This document shows positions 54,908 to 63,601 of a stretch of 64,000 nucleotides of DNA, one piece after another; the first letter of the stretch is position 1, and every line of letters starts with the position of its first letter. Both the position numbers and the translations under genes were made by a program. The stretch covers positions 310,001 through 374,000 of the forward strand of contig NZ_BSSM01000003.1 in assembly GCF_030269125.1 (NCBI RefSeq). Reading direction: 5' to 3'. The notes under the pieces were generated by a model. That model worked only from the letters and a program-made list of their open reading frames with translations, had not been told where the DNA came from and did not search any database. The DNA comes from Streptomyces hygroscopicus subsp. hygroscopicus. GTDB taxonomy: Bacteria; Actinomycetota; Actinomycetes; Streptomycetales; Streptomycetaceae.

Positions 54908-56266
54908 CTACGCGGACGTACCGGCGAACACGGGCCGCGCGGCATCCGGTGCGTCGGAGCGGCGCAGGCCCAGGTGCAAGGCCAGAACGCAGAGGCCGGC
55001 GACGAGCATGGGCATCGCGAAGACGGTGAAGGCCGCCCCCATCCCCAGGCCCGCGTCGAAGGCCGCGCCGCCGACGATCGGCGCCGCGATGCCGCCGAAC
55101 CGGCCGACGCCGATGACGACACCGAAACCGGTCGAGCGGGCCAGCGTCGGGTACAGCGTGGGGACGATCGCGTAGAAGGCGGCGGTGCCGGCGCAGACGA
55201 AGAACGACGCCAGGAACAGGGTCCACCAGGCGGTCGGCATCCCCGGCCCGGCGATGCCGAACAGCGAAAGGGTGGCGGTGGCCAGGATCAGGAAGACCGG
55301 GGTGACGAAGCGGACGTTGAGTTTTCCGCCGAGGTAGCCGAAGAGCACGTTGCCGAGGATGCCGCCGACGCTGAAGGCGGTGACGAGCTGCGGGGCGAGC
55401 GCCGGGTTGTGATGGGCGTCCGCGACGGCGCTCGGGGCCCAGTTCGTCATGAAGTAGAAGCTGAGCATGTACGCGACGTACCCGACGATCATCAGCAGCG
55501 TGAAGTAGCCGGACCTGCCGGTGAACACGGTGCGCAGTGAGCCCTTGACCTTGACGCTCGTCGAGTCCGACTCCGGGAGCGCTTCGAGTGCGGGGCGGTG
55601 CATCTTCGTCAGGAGTGCGTTGAGCCGCTGCAGTGAGTCCGTGCGACGGCCCTCGGAGAGCCAGGCGAGCGATTCGGGGAGGAAGGCGAACGTGGCGGCC
55701 GCGGCGATGGCGCTGAGGGCGAACCCGACCCACCAGCCGAACTGCCAGCCGTGCGCACCCAGCGTCGGGCCCACGATCATGGAGCCGAGCAGCCCGCCGA
55801 TGTTGATCGCGGCGGCATAGACGGCCATCACCAGGGAGTACACGCGCTTGCCCGTGTACTCGGCGAGGATGACGCCGGCCACGGCCACCAGGGAGCCGAT
55901 GCCGATGCCGGTGATGATGCGGCTGACGACGAGGGGGCCGGTCCCGGTCTCGGGCGTGGCGAACGGGCCGATGAGCATGCCGATCGCGATGGTGAACGTG
56001 GAGATGACGCCCATGTTGCGTCGGCCGATGCGGTCGGCGAGCGGCGCAATGATGATCGAGCCGACGAGCATGCCGACCAGGGCTCCGGACATGACGAGTC
56101 CGAGCTGGGCCTTCGACACCCCGAAGCCCTGCTCGATGTACGGGGCGGCGAACGAGGTCAGGGAGACGTCATAGCCGTCGAGCACGACAAGGGCGATCGC
56201 GATGACGACGGCGCGGATCTGCAGTCCACTCATCTTCCCTTGAACGACTTGGTCGGTGACCTTCAT
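54908..56266 (-). CDS. MFS transporter, aromatic acid:H+ symporter type
   Basis: 452 residues from ATG 56266 with AGAGAGG about 6 bases upstream. Twelve hydrophobic helices with the MFS loop LADRIGRRNMG between helices 2 and 3. DGYDVSLTSFAAP in helix 1 is the mark of the aromatic acid:H+ symporter family (BenK, PcaK, MhpT). It is the promoter-proximal gene of the minus-strand operon and probably imports the hydroxyphenylpropionate-like substrate. The gap to the dioxygenase start is 58 bases. Confidence 0.9.
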   Translation of the reverse strand: MKVTDQVVQGKMSGLQIRAVVIAIALVVLDGYDVSLTSFAAPYIEQGFGVSKAQLGLVMSGALVGMLVGSIIIAPLADRIGRRNMGVISTFTIAIGMLIGPFATPETGTGPLVVSRIITGIGIGSLVAVAGVILAEYTGKRVYSLVMAVYAAAINIGGLLGSMIVGPTLGAHGWQFGWWVGFALSAIAAAATFAFLPESLAWLSEGRRTDSLQRLNALLTKMHRPALEALPESDSTSVKVKGSLRTVFTGRSGYFTLLMIVGYVAYMLSFYFMTNWAPSAVADAHHNPALAPQLVTAFSVGGILGNVLFGYLGGKLNVRFVTPVFLILATATLSLFGIAGPGMPTAWWTLFLASFFVCAGTAAFYAIVPTLYPTLARSTGFGVVIGVGRFGGIAAPIVGGAAFDAGLGMGAAFTVFAMPMLVAGLCVLALHLGLRRSDAPDAARPVFAGTSA

Positions 56267-56361
56267 GGGCGGCCTCTCTGCGTCGAGGATCGCGCGGACC
56301 GGCGTCCCTGCCGCCCGCGGAGTCGGGGGGACCGCGTCCTGGCCGTGGCCCACCACCAATG

Positions 56362-56388
56362 CCTAGAATCTAGGTTCTAGGTTCTAGG
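56362..56388. promoter_or_regulatory. TetR operator in the mhp control region
   Basis: CCTAGAA at 56362-56368 is complementary to two consecutive TTCTAGG copies at 56375-56381 and 56382-56388, making overlapping palindromes. It lies about 95 bases from each of the divergent importer and TetR genes. It is the obvious binding site for the regulator next door. Confidence 0.6.
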
Positions 56389-56479
56389 CTGGGGGTTACA
56401 GTGACCGGCGAGCACGGTCGGCGTCAAGGGTCGATGTGAGATTTGGTAGAACTGCAGTCCGCAGCAGCGAGGGGGATTG

Positions 56480-57115
56480 ATGGCCGCCAAACGGAAGGTC
56501 CACCGGGCTACCGAGGGGTCCAAACGGGCGATTCTCGAGGCCGTGCTCTCGCGGGCGGTCGAGGCCGGGTACGAGGGCACCACCATGGCCGATGTCGCTC
56601 GCGCGTCCGGTCTGCCGATCGGATCGGTCTACTGGCACTTCCAGAACAAGGAGCGGCTCTTCGTCGAGTTGCTCGACTACTGCTTCGAGGTCTGGAAGCA
56701 GGCCAACGCGTCCGCCGGTTCCGTGCGCGACCTCCTACGACACAGCATCAGCGAGTCGGCGGCAGCGTCCGCGAGCCTGGCCGAGCCGGCCGCCGCGTTC
56801 TGGAGCATCGGCCTCGTGTTCGCGTTCGAGCGGCGCCTGGAGGACAACCTCGCACGGCAGCGGTACCTCGCCATCCGCAAGGAGATGTTCCAGTTCGTCA
56901 CCGCCCGGCTGCGGGCCTCGTACCCGGAGCTGCCGGATGATGTCGCGGCGGAGCTGGCGCACGACATCGCCGTCATGGGGCGCGCGCTCACCGACGGCTT
57001 CCGCGTGGCCGCGGCCGCCGGCGACGACACCGACTTCACCCGGTACGCCGAGCTGGCTGCCGACGCGCTCGAGTCCCTGGCCACCACTCGCCTGAAGGAA
57101 TACACCCATGACTGA
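56480..57115 (+). CDS. TetR-family regulator of the mhp-like operon
   Basis: 211 residues from ATG 56480, with GAGGGGG 5 bases upstream. TetR helix-turn-helix at residues 15-62: KRAILEAVLSRAVEAGYEGT, then MADVARASGLPIGSVYWHF. The ligand-binding half is helical (LEDNLARQRYLAIRKEMF). It is divergent from the importer and pathway operon, with a CCTAGAA/TTCTAGG palindrome in the 213-base gap, so it is very probably the pathway repressor. It overlaps the downstream SDR by 8 bases. The regulator and SDR form one unit. Confidence 0.9.
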   Translation: MAAKRKVHRATEGSKRAILEAVLSRAVEAGYEGTTMADVARASGLPIGSVYWHFQNKERLFVELLDYCFEVWKQANASAGSVRDLLRHSISESAAASASLAEPAAAFWSIGLVFAFERRLEDNLARQRYLAIRKEMFQFVTARLRASYPELPDDVAAELAHDIAVMGRALTDGFRVAAAAGDDTDFTRYAELAADALESLATTRLKEYTHD

Positions 57116-57836
57116 GACCTCCTCGTCCGCCTCCGAGAAGGTCGCGATCGTCGTCGGTGGCGGATCCGGAATCGGCGCCGCCTGCGTGCGGGAGTTCGCC
57201 GCGAACGGCTACCGGGTGGTCGCGATGTCGCCGTCGGGCCGGGCCCGAGCCCTCGCCGAGTCGCTCGGTGGTGTCGGCCTGGACGGCTCGAACACCAGCG
57301 TCGAGGACCTTCGGGCGTGCGTCGACCTCGCGGTGTCGGAGTACGGCCGGATCGACGCGGTCGTCAACAGCAGCGGTCACGCGGCACGCGGCCCGGTGCT
57401 CCAGATCACGGACGAGCAATGGTCCGAGGGCGTCGACCTCTACCTGCTGAACGTCGTGCGCATGGCCCGCCTCGTGACGCCCCATCTGATCGCCTCCGGT
57501 GGCGGCGCGATCGTGAACATCTCCACCGCAGGCGTCTTCGAGCCCGGCCCGATGTTCCCCGTCTCGGTGACCATGCGGGCGGCGCTGGCCTCCTTCACCA
57601 AGCTGTACGCCAACGAGTACGGCCCGCAGGGCATCCGGATGAACAACGTCCTGACCGGACTGACCAAGGACGACCCCAGCGTCGTCCCGGCCGAGTGGAC
57701 GAGCGGCATCCCGTTGCGCCGAGCGCAGAGCACCGCGGAAGCCGCTCGGATCGTACGCTTCCTCGCCGGCGAGGAGTCGGCCTACATGACCGGACAGAAC
57801 CTCCGCGTCGACGGTGGAGAGACCAAGTCTGTCTGA
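57108..57836 (+). CDS. SDR-like protein lacking the Tyr-Lys pair
   Basis: 242 residues. The Rossmann start is intact (VGGGSGIG), as are NSSGHAA for NNAG and the Ser region NISTAGVFEP. However, where YxxxK is expected the sequence is FPVSVTMRAALASF, so Tyr is replaced and Lys becomes Arg. The C-terminus SAYMTGQNLRVDGGETKSV is normal. It may bind nucleotide without classical catalysis, or use other residues. It is coupled to TetR and shares control with the aromatic pathway, so a role as modified dehydrogenase of a pathway intermediate or as an accessory factor is likely. Confidence 0.85.
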   Translation: MTETSSSASEKVAIVVGGGSGIGAACVREFAANGYRVVAMSPSGRARALAESLGGVGLDGSNTSVEDLRACVDLAVSEYGRIDAVVNSSGHAARGPVLQITDEQWSEGVDLYLLNVVRMARLVTPHLIASGGGAIVNISTAGVFEPGPMFPVSVTMRAALASFTKLYANEYGPQGIRMNNVLTGLTKDDPSVVPAEWTSGIPLRRAQSTAEAARIVRFLAGEESAYMTGQNLRVDGGETKSV

Positions 57837-57975
57837 GGCGGCATCGGCGGGCGAGCACACGAACACCACCCTGCGGCACGGGACGCGTCCCGCCGAGGTG
57901 CCGCAGCGGTTCGTCGACACCCTCGATGCCGAGGAGCAGGCCGCGCTGCGCGCCCTGCTCGGCCCACGGGGCTGA
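57814..57975 (+). CDS. Possible small ORF after the SDR
   Basis: 53 residues from GTG 57814, overlapping the SDR end in another frame. It reads AEVPQRFVDTLDAEEQAALRALL at the end, in plausible helical composition, but has no ribosome-binding site and no known domain. It may be a C-terminal relic of a lost gene rather than a real small protein. Confidence 0.3.
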   Translation: MERPSLSEAASAGEHTNTTLRHGTRPAEVPQRFVDTLDAEEQAALRALLGPRG

Positions 57976-57996
57976 CCGGAAGGGCCACCGCCGCTC

Positions 57997-58214
57997 GTGT
58001 ACCTGACCGTCTACGTGCCGTTGCTCACCCCGGCGCTCCTGGCCGGGCCGGCTCCCCGCCTGACCCACCACCTCGCCCCGGCCGCCGCCCGAGCGCTCGC
58101 CGCCACACCACGGCGGTCGGGGCGGTGGCCACTGTGTGGGTGCTGGTGGTGCTGGCGGCCGACGGCCTGGGCCGCACCAGCGAGGTCCTCGCCTTCACCC
58201 CGCCCCGACCCGGC
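57997..58214 (+). pseudogene. Relic of an M56-type membrane peptidase gene
   Basis: From GTG 57997 it reads YLTVYVPLLTPALLAGPAPR, the first membrane helix of BlaR1/M56-type peptidases as seen in Streptomyces. A two-base CA duplication near 58104 shifts the frame, after which AVATVWVLVVLAADGLGRTS continues the second helix. The HExxH domain is absent. Confidence 0.45.
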
Positions 58215-58288
58215 ACCCCTCGCTGCCGCCGACCCCCCGTGCACCCTCGGTCGTGTGTGGATCCGCGCTGTGGTGCTGGCACTTCTAC

Positions 58289-58564
58289 GTGAGTCCCGCT
58301 TCGACAAGGCCTCACACCTATCAGGCGGTGATCGACGCTACCTGGAGCACGCGGGTCGACCTCGGACAAGTAACTGAACGCCTGAAGCCGTTCGGAGCCG
58401 TGAATGTGTGGATCATCCAGGATGGCGGTTCGGACAAGGCCTACCTAGAAGTCAGATTCCCTGACAGTCTCTCCGATGTGCAGCGCACAACGCTCAAGAG
58501 ACGGATATCGGACCTACCCGGTGTCGGCAGGATCGCTCTGTGCCAGGTGCGCGACTGCGGATGA
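58289..58564 (+). CDS. Hypothetical 91-residue protein
   Basis: GTG 58289 opens a frame with a compact alpha/beta sequence (RVDLGQVTERLKPFGAVNVW, SDKAYLEVRFPDSLSDVQRT, LPGVGRIALCQVRDCG), less GC-rich than the neighbours. The final part recalls the small extracellular domains that end in a paired Cys, but I cannot name a family. There is no ribosome-binding site at the chosen start. It lies in the wake of a decayed peptidase gene and could itself be a C-terminal fragment. Confidence 0.4.
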   Translation: MSPASTRPHTYQAVIDATWSTRVDLGQVTERLKPFGAVNVWIIQDGGSDKAYLEVRFPDSLSDVQRTTLKRRISDLPGVGRIALCQVRDCG

Positions 58565-58634
58565 ACAGGGACGGTCAAGTGGTGTGATCACGCCATGCGA
58601 TCGCAGCTTCGGGCTGTTCTACGGATGGCCCGCC

Positions 58635-59042
58635 TCACAAGGGGAGCCAACTGGGCCACCACACTGGCCTGCCGCCCGGTTCGCACATGCTCTCCGGATG
58701 GCCGGGCGACACGTACCACACGGCCAACATCGGCCAGAGCAGCACTGCTGTGGCGAGAGCCGTCAACGCCAGCGGCAACAGCAACCGTCGGTGACCGGTC
58801 GCCTTGCGCATCCCAGCCCACAGCACGGTTGACACCGCCGCCATGCCGGTCGCCGTGACCACCAATGAGAAGAGCTGGCCGACACCGTTGGCGCCAATAT
58901 CACAGTTCGCCCAGGTACCGAACAGCAGCAGCGAGGTCAGATACCCGGATCCCAGAAAGACCACCCAACCGATCAGCCAGGCGGCAGCGCTGTACCCGGC
59001 CTTCTTTCTCGCGGGGGAAAGCCGTACTTCCTCTGCTGGCAT
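58635..59042 (-). CDS. Three-helix membrane protein of unknown function
   Basis: 135 residues from ATG 59042, chosen over the in-frame TTG 59090 because GGAAGG lies 7 bases upstream. Three hydrophobic helices are visible (AAAWLIGWVVFLGSGYLTSL, GQLFSLVVTATGMAAVSTVL, LALTALATAVLLWPMLAVW) with short loops and a Pro/Trp-rich tail. No domain is known. It is a stand-alone gene divergent from a region with only short tandem repeats. Confidence 0.65.
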   Translation of the reverse strand: MPAEEVRLSPARKKAGYSAAAWLIGWVVFLGSGYLTSLLLFGTWANCDIGANGVGQLFSLVVTATGMAAVSTVLWAGMRKATGHRRLLLPLALTALATAVLLWPMLAVWYVSPGHPESMCEPGGRPVWWPSWLPL

Positions 59043-59315
59043 GGGTTCGCCTTCCGCCGGGAGTGGTGTGCCGGAGGAGGCGTCCGCCAACGGTCGGCCC
59101 TCCCCGACGGCGTGTGATGTTACAACTGGCGCTCCTCACAGATCAGATGATCTCGTACCAGCTGGTGTGATCACGGCGTCTGAGCCCTCCTGGATAGCCC
59201 CGTTCACCGGGCTGAGCCCGCGGTAGTTCGGCTACCCGGTGCGCCCGGCCATCGCGCGGTGCGCAGCCGGGACGGCGGTGACGCGCACCGCGCGCATCGG
59301 CCACGTACCATCGCC

Positions 59316-59350
59316 GCGCACCGCACCGCACCGCACCGCACCGCACCGCC
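59316..59350. repeat. CCGCA short tandem repeat
   Basis: The 5-base unit CCGCA is repeated almost seven times. The surrounding gap (59043-59502) holds no supported gene. Pentamer repeats of this kind are prone to slippage and may be useful for strain typing. Confidence 0.8.
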
Positions 59351-59502
59351 CATCGTGGTGCCCTCCATCGGCGTCGCGCCCCGGTCGAACGGGACGGCAG
59401 GCCGAGCCACTTCGAGCAGCACTGACCACCCCGCGGGGACTGCCTCGACCCGCGGTCGAGCCGAGCGGCGGGGCACGGTCTCGCCGGGGGCGGTCCGAGG
59501 GA

Positions 59503-61344
59503 TCAGCTTCCGGGCGGGAGCACGCTCAGCCGGATCGCGGAGGGCCGCCGCGGGTCGTGGTGGATCTCCTGGTCCGCCGCCAGCAGACGGACGGCGCTCG
59601 CCGTCGGCTCGCCGCTGCCGGGGTTGCGGGCGAACCGGGGGTGGGCCCCGCTGGAGACCTGGAGCCGAAGGCGGTGGCCGGTCCGGAACCGGCAGGCGGT
59701 CGGTGCGAGGTCGAGGGCGAGCGCGAGCACTCCGTCCGCATCGATCCGGCCGGCGGCCGAGGACCCGGGCCGTACACGGATCAGCCCGTCGGTGATGTCC
59801 ACCGACCGGCCGTCCGGGTGCACGTCGCAGAGCCGGGCGAAGAAGTCGGTGTGCGCGAGGCCGGAGCGTACGTACAGCTCGGCCGAGACCTCGCCGAGGA
59901 CATCCAGGTCTGCCTCCAACGGGTCGGTGGTGAAGGTCAGTACGTCCGGACGGGCCTCCAGCGCGCGGTTGTCCCGCGGCCCGGCACCCGCGCCCGTCCA
60001 CGCGCCGCCGACGGCCGGGGTGGGGTCCGCCGGCTCGTAGCGGTAGCGGTCGGGGCCGCTCGGCGGCGGTGGGGCGGGGTCGAGCCGGCCGCCCGGATGC
60101 AGGTACCAGCTTCGGGAGACCGCCTGCGGCGGCGGCCAGGCGGCGAAGCCGCGCCACTCCTCGGCGCCGAGCAGGAACAGGCGCACCGGGTCCGGCTCGG
60201 CAGGGCGGCCGGCGGGGCGGCCGGCGGCCCCGTGGTCCGATCCGGAAACGGGGCCTCGGTCGGGCACGAGTTCTCGGTCGGGGCGAACTCCGTGGCCGGG
60301 GCGGAGGAGCCCGTAGCCGGGGCGGACATCGCGGCCGGGGCGGACCCCGTGGCCGGTGACAGCCTGGTGCTCGGGGAAGACTCCGGCGAGCCAGTCCAGG
60401 GAGTCCGCCATGAAGACCGGCCACCAGCGGCCGACCGCCGTGTGCGTCCACGGTCCGATGGTCAGCCGGGGTGCCGCGCCGCCGGCCCGCAGCAGCGCGT
60501 ACTGCTGGAGCGTCTGCGGCAGGAAGGCGTCGTACCAGTTGCCCTGCAGCAGCACGGGAACGCCAGGGCCCCGTACCAGCCCGGCGCTGCGGTCAGCGGC
60601 GGACCAGTACGGATCGTCTTCGGCCTCGTGCGCCAGCCAGGCGTCGAGGTGCGGGTAGTCGCGGCCCAGCGCCCGCGCGATGGCCGGGCCGAGCGGCAGC
60701 TCCCGGTAGGCGATCCGCTGAAGTCTCCGCTCCTCCCGCAGCTGGCGCACGGTGTCCCGGACCGGTCCGCGTTTCGGCCGGCTGAGCATCGACGCCCAGC
60801 CGGCCATCGTGTCCAGGGCGAACGCGCCGCCCGGCCAAGCGACCCGCGCATACTCGTGCGGCCCCATCTGGACCACCGAACCGCGCAGTCCGGGCGGCGG
60901 GTCGTCCAGCAGGGCCCACTGCACGTAGCCCAGGTAGCTCGCCCCGATGGTGGCGAACTCGCCCGAGAACCAGTCCTGTTCGCTCATCCAGGCGGCGGTG
61001 TCCCGGCCGTCGGCGGCCTCCTGGAGCCACGGGTCGAGCGTTCCGCCCGAGCCGAAGGTCCCCCGGCAGCGCTGCACCAGCACCTGGTATCCGCGCTCGG
61101 CGTACAGCCGGCCGTAGAGCAGGCCCACCGGCAGATCCCAGCCGTACAGGTTGCGCACCAACAGGGTCGGCGGGCGGCCGCCGCCGGCCGGCGCGTAGTG
61201 GTCGGCGAGCAGGTCGACGCCGTCCCGCATCGGCACCCGTATGCCCCTGGTGACGCGGACGTCCCGGGTGACGGCCGGCGGCAGCCGCATCAGCCGGCTC
61301 GCCAGGCGCGCGGCGAGCGCGCCGCCTGTCCGCTCAGCCCGCAC
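59503..61344 (-). CDS. CocE/NonD-family hydrolase
   Basis: 613 residues from GTG 61344, which overlaps the SnoaL-like gene end by 11 bases; the exact start is uncertain. X-Pro dipeptidyl-peptidase-like fold: GIRVPMRDGVDLLADHYAPA, QRCRGTFGSGG, nucleophile elbow TIGASYLGYVQW, and a C-terminal jelly-roll-like domain (VLGEVSAELYVRSGLAHTDF, GHRLRLQVSSGAHPRFARNP). Known relatives hydrolyse esters such as cocaine or act as acyl transferases. An insertion of Gly-Arg-Pro repeats (about 60190-60360, GHGVRPGRDVRPGYGLLRPG) interrupts the body. It is the third gene of the monooxygenase operon and could hydrolyse the ester made upstream. Confidence 0.85.
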   Translation of the reverse strand: MRAERTGGALAARLASRLMRLPPAVTRDVRVTRGIRVPMRDGVDLLADHYAPAGGGRPPTLLVRNLYGWDLPVGLLYGRLYAERGYQVLVQRCRGTFGSGGTLDPWLQEAADGRDTAAWMSEQDWFSGEFATIGASYLGYVQWALLDDPPPGLRGSVVQMGPHEYARVAWPGGAFALDTMAGWASMLSRPKRGPVRDTVRQLREERRLQRIAYRELPLGPAIARALGRDYPHLDAWLAHEAEDDPYWSAADRSAGLVRGPGVPVLLQGNWYDAFLPQTLQQYALLRAGGAAPRLTIGPWTHTAVGRWWPVFMADSLDWLAGVFPEHQAVTGHGVRPGRDVRPGYGLLRPGHGVRPDRELVPDRGPVSGSDHGAAGRPAGRPAEPDPVRLFLLGAEEWRGFAAWPPPQAVSRSWYLHPGGRLDPAPPPPSGPDRYRYEPADPTPAVGGAWTGAGAGPRDNRALEARPDVLTFTTDPLEADLDVLGEVSAELYVRSGLAHTDFFARLCDVHPDGRSVDITDGLIRVRPGSSAAGRIDADGVLALALDLAPTACRFRTGHRLRLQVSSGAHPRFARNPGSGEPTASAVRLLAADQEIHHDPRRPSAIRLSVLPPGS

Positions 61345-61780
61345 GGAGCAGTCCCAGAGCGGCGAGCAGTCCGAGGTTCTCGGCGGCGCTCCACCATTCG
61401 GCAACCCGGCCCTGGTGGATCCGCAGGATGTCGATGCCCCGGTTGGTGACCGGCGTGCCGGGCGCGGCGGCGGCCCCGGGCAGCCCCCCGCGGTAGGTGC
61501 CGGCGAACCGCCAGCCGCCGGTGACGTAGGCTCCTTCGGCGACCGGGCCCACCTCTGTGGTGTAGGTCAGGTCTGCGATGCCGTGGACGCCGCCGATCAG
61601 CGCGAGGGCGCCACCACGGTCGCCGATCAGGCTCGGGTCGATGCTGTCCGACAGCTTCGGCGAGTGGACGGTGAGCCGCTCGGCGAGCAGCTCCTCGCCG
61701 ATGGAGAGGTCGCCGTTCCACAAGGCGATCCACTTCTCCCAGATGCGGTGCGTCTCGGCCGGGGCGGGGCCAATCGTCAT
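61334..61780 (-). CDS. SnoaL-like NTF2-fold protein
   Basis: 148 residues from ATG 61780 with AGGAG 6 bases upstream. NTF2-like fold: ETHRIWEKWIALWNGDLSIG, RLTVHSPKLSDSID, GVHGIADLTYTTEVGPVAEG, GTPVTNRGIDILRIHQGRVA and EWWSAAENLGLLAALG. This is the ester-cyclase/SnoaL-type pattern with the family GIDxxRxxxGKIxExW-like end. It sits 15 bases after the FMO stop and overlaps the hydrolase gene. It may rearrange or dehydrate the monooxygenase product. Confidence 0.82.
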   Translation of the reverse strand: MTIGPAPAETHRIWEKWIALWNGDLSIGEELLAERLTVHSPKLSDSIDPSLIGDRGGALALIGGVHGIADLTYTTEVGPVAEGAYVTGGWRFAGTYRGGLPGAAAAPGTPVTNRGIDILRIHQGRVAEWWSAAENLGLLAALGLLRAG

Positions 61781-61795
61781 GGAGACTCCTGGTGT

Positions 61796-63178
61796 TCAAC
61801 GGGATCCGACCGGGCCCGGCCTGCGGGCGGGGTCGGGGACGCGGCCGGTGGTGTCACCGGTGCGGTGGACAGGGAGCGGACCGCCGACGGCGAGGTGGTG
61901 ACGGCGGTCGCGCAGCAGTTGGCGCAGGTAGCGGTAGACGTCCAGTTCGACGGTGAGCTGGGGCGTCGCGGAGTAGCGCCGGCGCACCCTCCGCTCGTCG
62001 GCGGCGATTTCGGCCAGCATGGCCTCCCGGCCGGGCAGCCGGGTACGTCCCTCGATCAGATCGGCGGTCCATTCGGCCTGTGCCTCGGCGACGGGGGTGA
62101 TGGCGCTCAGCGTCTTGGCGAAGCCGAGGAAGAACAGCCCGGCGTGCTCCGGCATCACGATCCGGCGGAAGAGCCGCATCGGGCCGATCATCACCGGGGT
62201 CAGCTCCTTGGGCAGGAACGGGAAGCTGAACTTGAAACCGGTGCACCAGACGATCGCGTCGAACTCCTCGACCGAGCCGTCGGTGAACCGCACCCGATTG
62301 CCGCCGTCGAAGCGCTCGATGCCCGGCCGCACCGCGATCCGCCCGGCCTTGACCGCCGGCAGGTACCCCTCGCAGGTGGCGGGGTGGGTGCGCAGTGCGA
62401 GGTGACCCGGGGCCGCCAGACCGTACCGGCTGATCCTGCCCTGTGTCACCCAGAGCATCGCGGTCAGCAACAGGCTCTGCGCCAAGGGCGGCACGAACGT
62501 GGCGAGCGGCAGGTTGACCTTGTCGGCGGGCTTGCCGAAGAGGCGCTTCGGGGTGATCCAGAAGCCGCGCCGGGCACTGGAGACCACCCGGTCGGCCACG
62601 GCAGACAGTTCGGTGGCGAGGTCGCAGGCGGTGTTGCCGGATCCGACGACCAGCACCCGCCGGCCGCGCAGTTCATCGGCGCTCTTGTAGTCCTTGCTGT
62701 GCAGTTGGGTGCCGGTGAACTCGCCCTCGTACGCGGGCTCCGGCCGCTTAGGGTCCCAGTGGAAGCCGTTGGCGACCAGAACGTGGGTGTAGCGGTGCAT
62801 CCGCCCGTCGTCCAGCGTGACGATGTATCCGGCCCCGTCCTTGACCACGCCGGTCACCGAGGTCCGGAAGCGGATGGACGGTCGCAGGCCGAAGTGCTCG
62901 GTGTAGCGGTTCAGGTAGTCGAGCATCTGCGGATGCCCGGGAAACAGCGGGTACTCCTCGGGCATCGGGAACTTGGGGAACCCGCTCATGTCCCGCGAGC
63001 TGTTCAGCTCGATGGAGTCGTAGACGGCGGAGGTGCCGCTGTCGTTGCAGAAACGCCACTGGCCCCCGATGTCGGAGCCCTTCTCGTACACGTCGAACGG
63101 GATGCCCCGCTCACTGAGGACCTGCGCGGCCGCGAGTCCGCAGACCCCGGCCCCGATGACGCACACCCGCACGGACAT
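61796..63178 (-). CDS. Flavin-containing monooxygenase (FMO/BVMO type)
   Basis: 460 residues. FAD site VCVIGAGVCGLAAAQVLSER at 5-24, second Rossmann motif VLVVGSGNTACDLATELS, and the FMO fingerprint FTGTQLHSKDY (FxGxxxHxxxY). The catalytic fold is complete. Relatives oxygenate nitrogen or sulfur, or insert oxygen beside a ketone as Baeyer-Villiger enzymes do. The C-terminal 30 residues are low-complexity. It is the first gene of an operon with a SnoaL-like protein and an ester hydrolase, a set that fits oxidation of a ketone to an ester and then cleavage. The substrate is unknown. Confidence 0.88.
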   Translation of the reverse strand: MSVRVCVIGAGVCGLAAAQVLSERGIPFDVYEKGSDIGGQWRFCNDSGTSAVYDSIELNSSRDMSGFPKFPMPEEYPLFPGHPQMLDYLNRYTEHFGLRPSIRFRTSVTGVVKDGAGYIVTLDDGRMHRYTHVLVANGFHWDPKRPEPAYEGEFTGTQLHSKDYKSADELRGRRVLVVGSGNTACDLATELSAVADRVVSSARRGFWITPKRLFGKPADKVNLPLATFVPPLAQSLLLTAMLWVTQGRISRYGLAAPGHLALRTHPATCEGYLPAVKAGRIAVRPGIERFDGGNRVRFTDGSVEEFDAIVWCTGFKFSFPFLPKELTPVMIGPMRLFRRIVMPEHAGLFFLGFAKTLSAITPVAEAQAEWTADLIEGRTRLPGREAMLAEIAADERRVRRRYSATPQLTVELDVYRYLRQLLRDRRHHLAVGGPLPVHRTGDTTGRVPDPARRPGPVGSR

Positions 63179-63601
63179 CCGATCGCCCCCTCGCGAACCC
63201 CACTGGCGCGGGAAGCGTTCACGAGTTGGCTAAAGACACCCTTGCGTTCGGCTGTCCCCGCGTCGGTCGCGTCGCCGGCCGAGCCCGGACCACCCGGACC
63301 GCGTCCGCCGCCTTCCGGGACACCGGGCGCGCGCCCCTCAGCGCATACCGCACGGCCTCTGATCGCCCGGCTGCGTCACGGTGCCGGTGCCGGCGCCGAA
63401 CGAACGGATCGCTGAGGTGCCCCATCGCTCGCGCAGCAGCGGCTTTCCGGCCCTGGACTCGTCGTGCCGGAAGACCGCGACGGTCAGCCCGTCCTTCACC
63501 CGGGCGCGGCGACTGCCGCCGCCTTCCCGACGGATCTCCGCGGCCGCATCCCCGACCACGCCGGCGTCCTGTCACGGACGATGCGTGCGTTCAGGTGGTA
63601 C
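63179..63601. other. Gap between the FMO and WD40 genes
   Basis: No supported gene. A weak minus-strand frame near 63340-63560 contains DGLTVAVFRHDESRAG, which may be a relic, but no start site or domain supports it. Confidence 0.35.
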
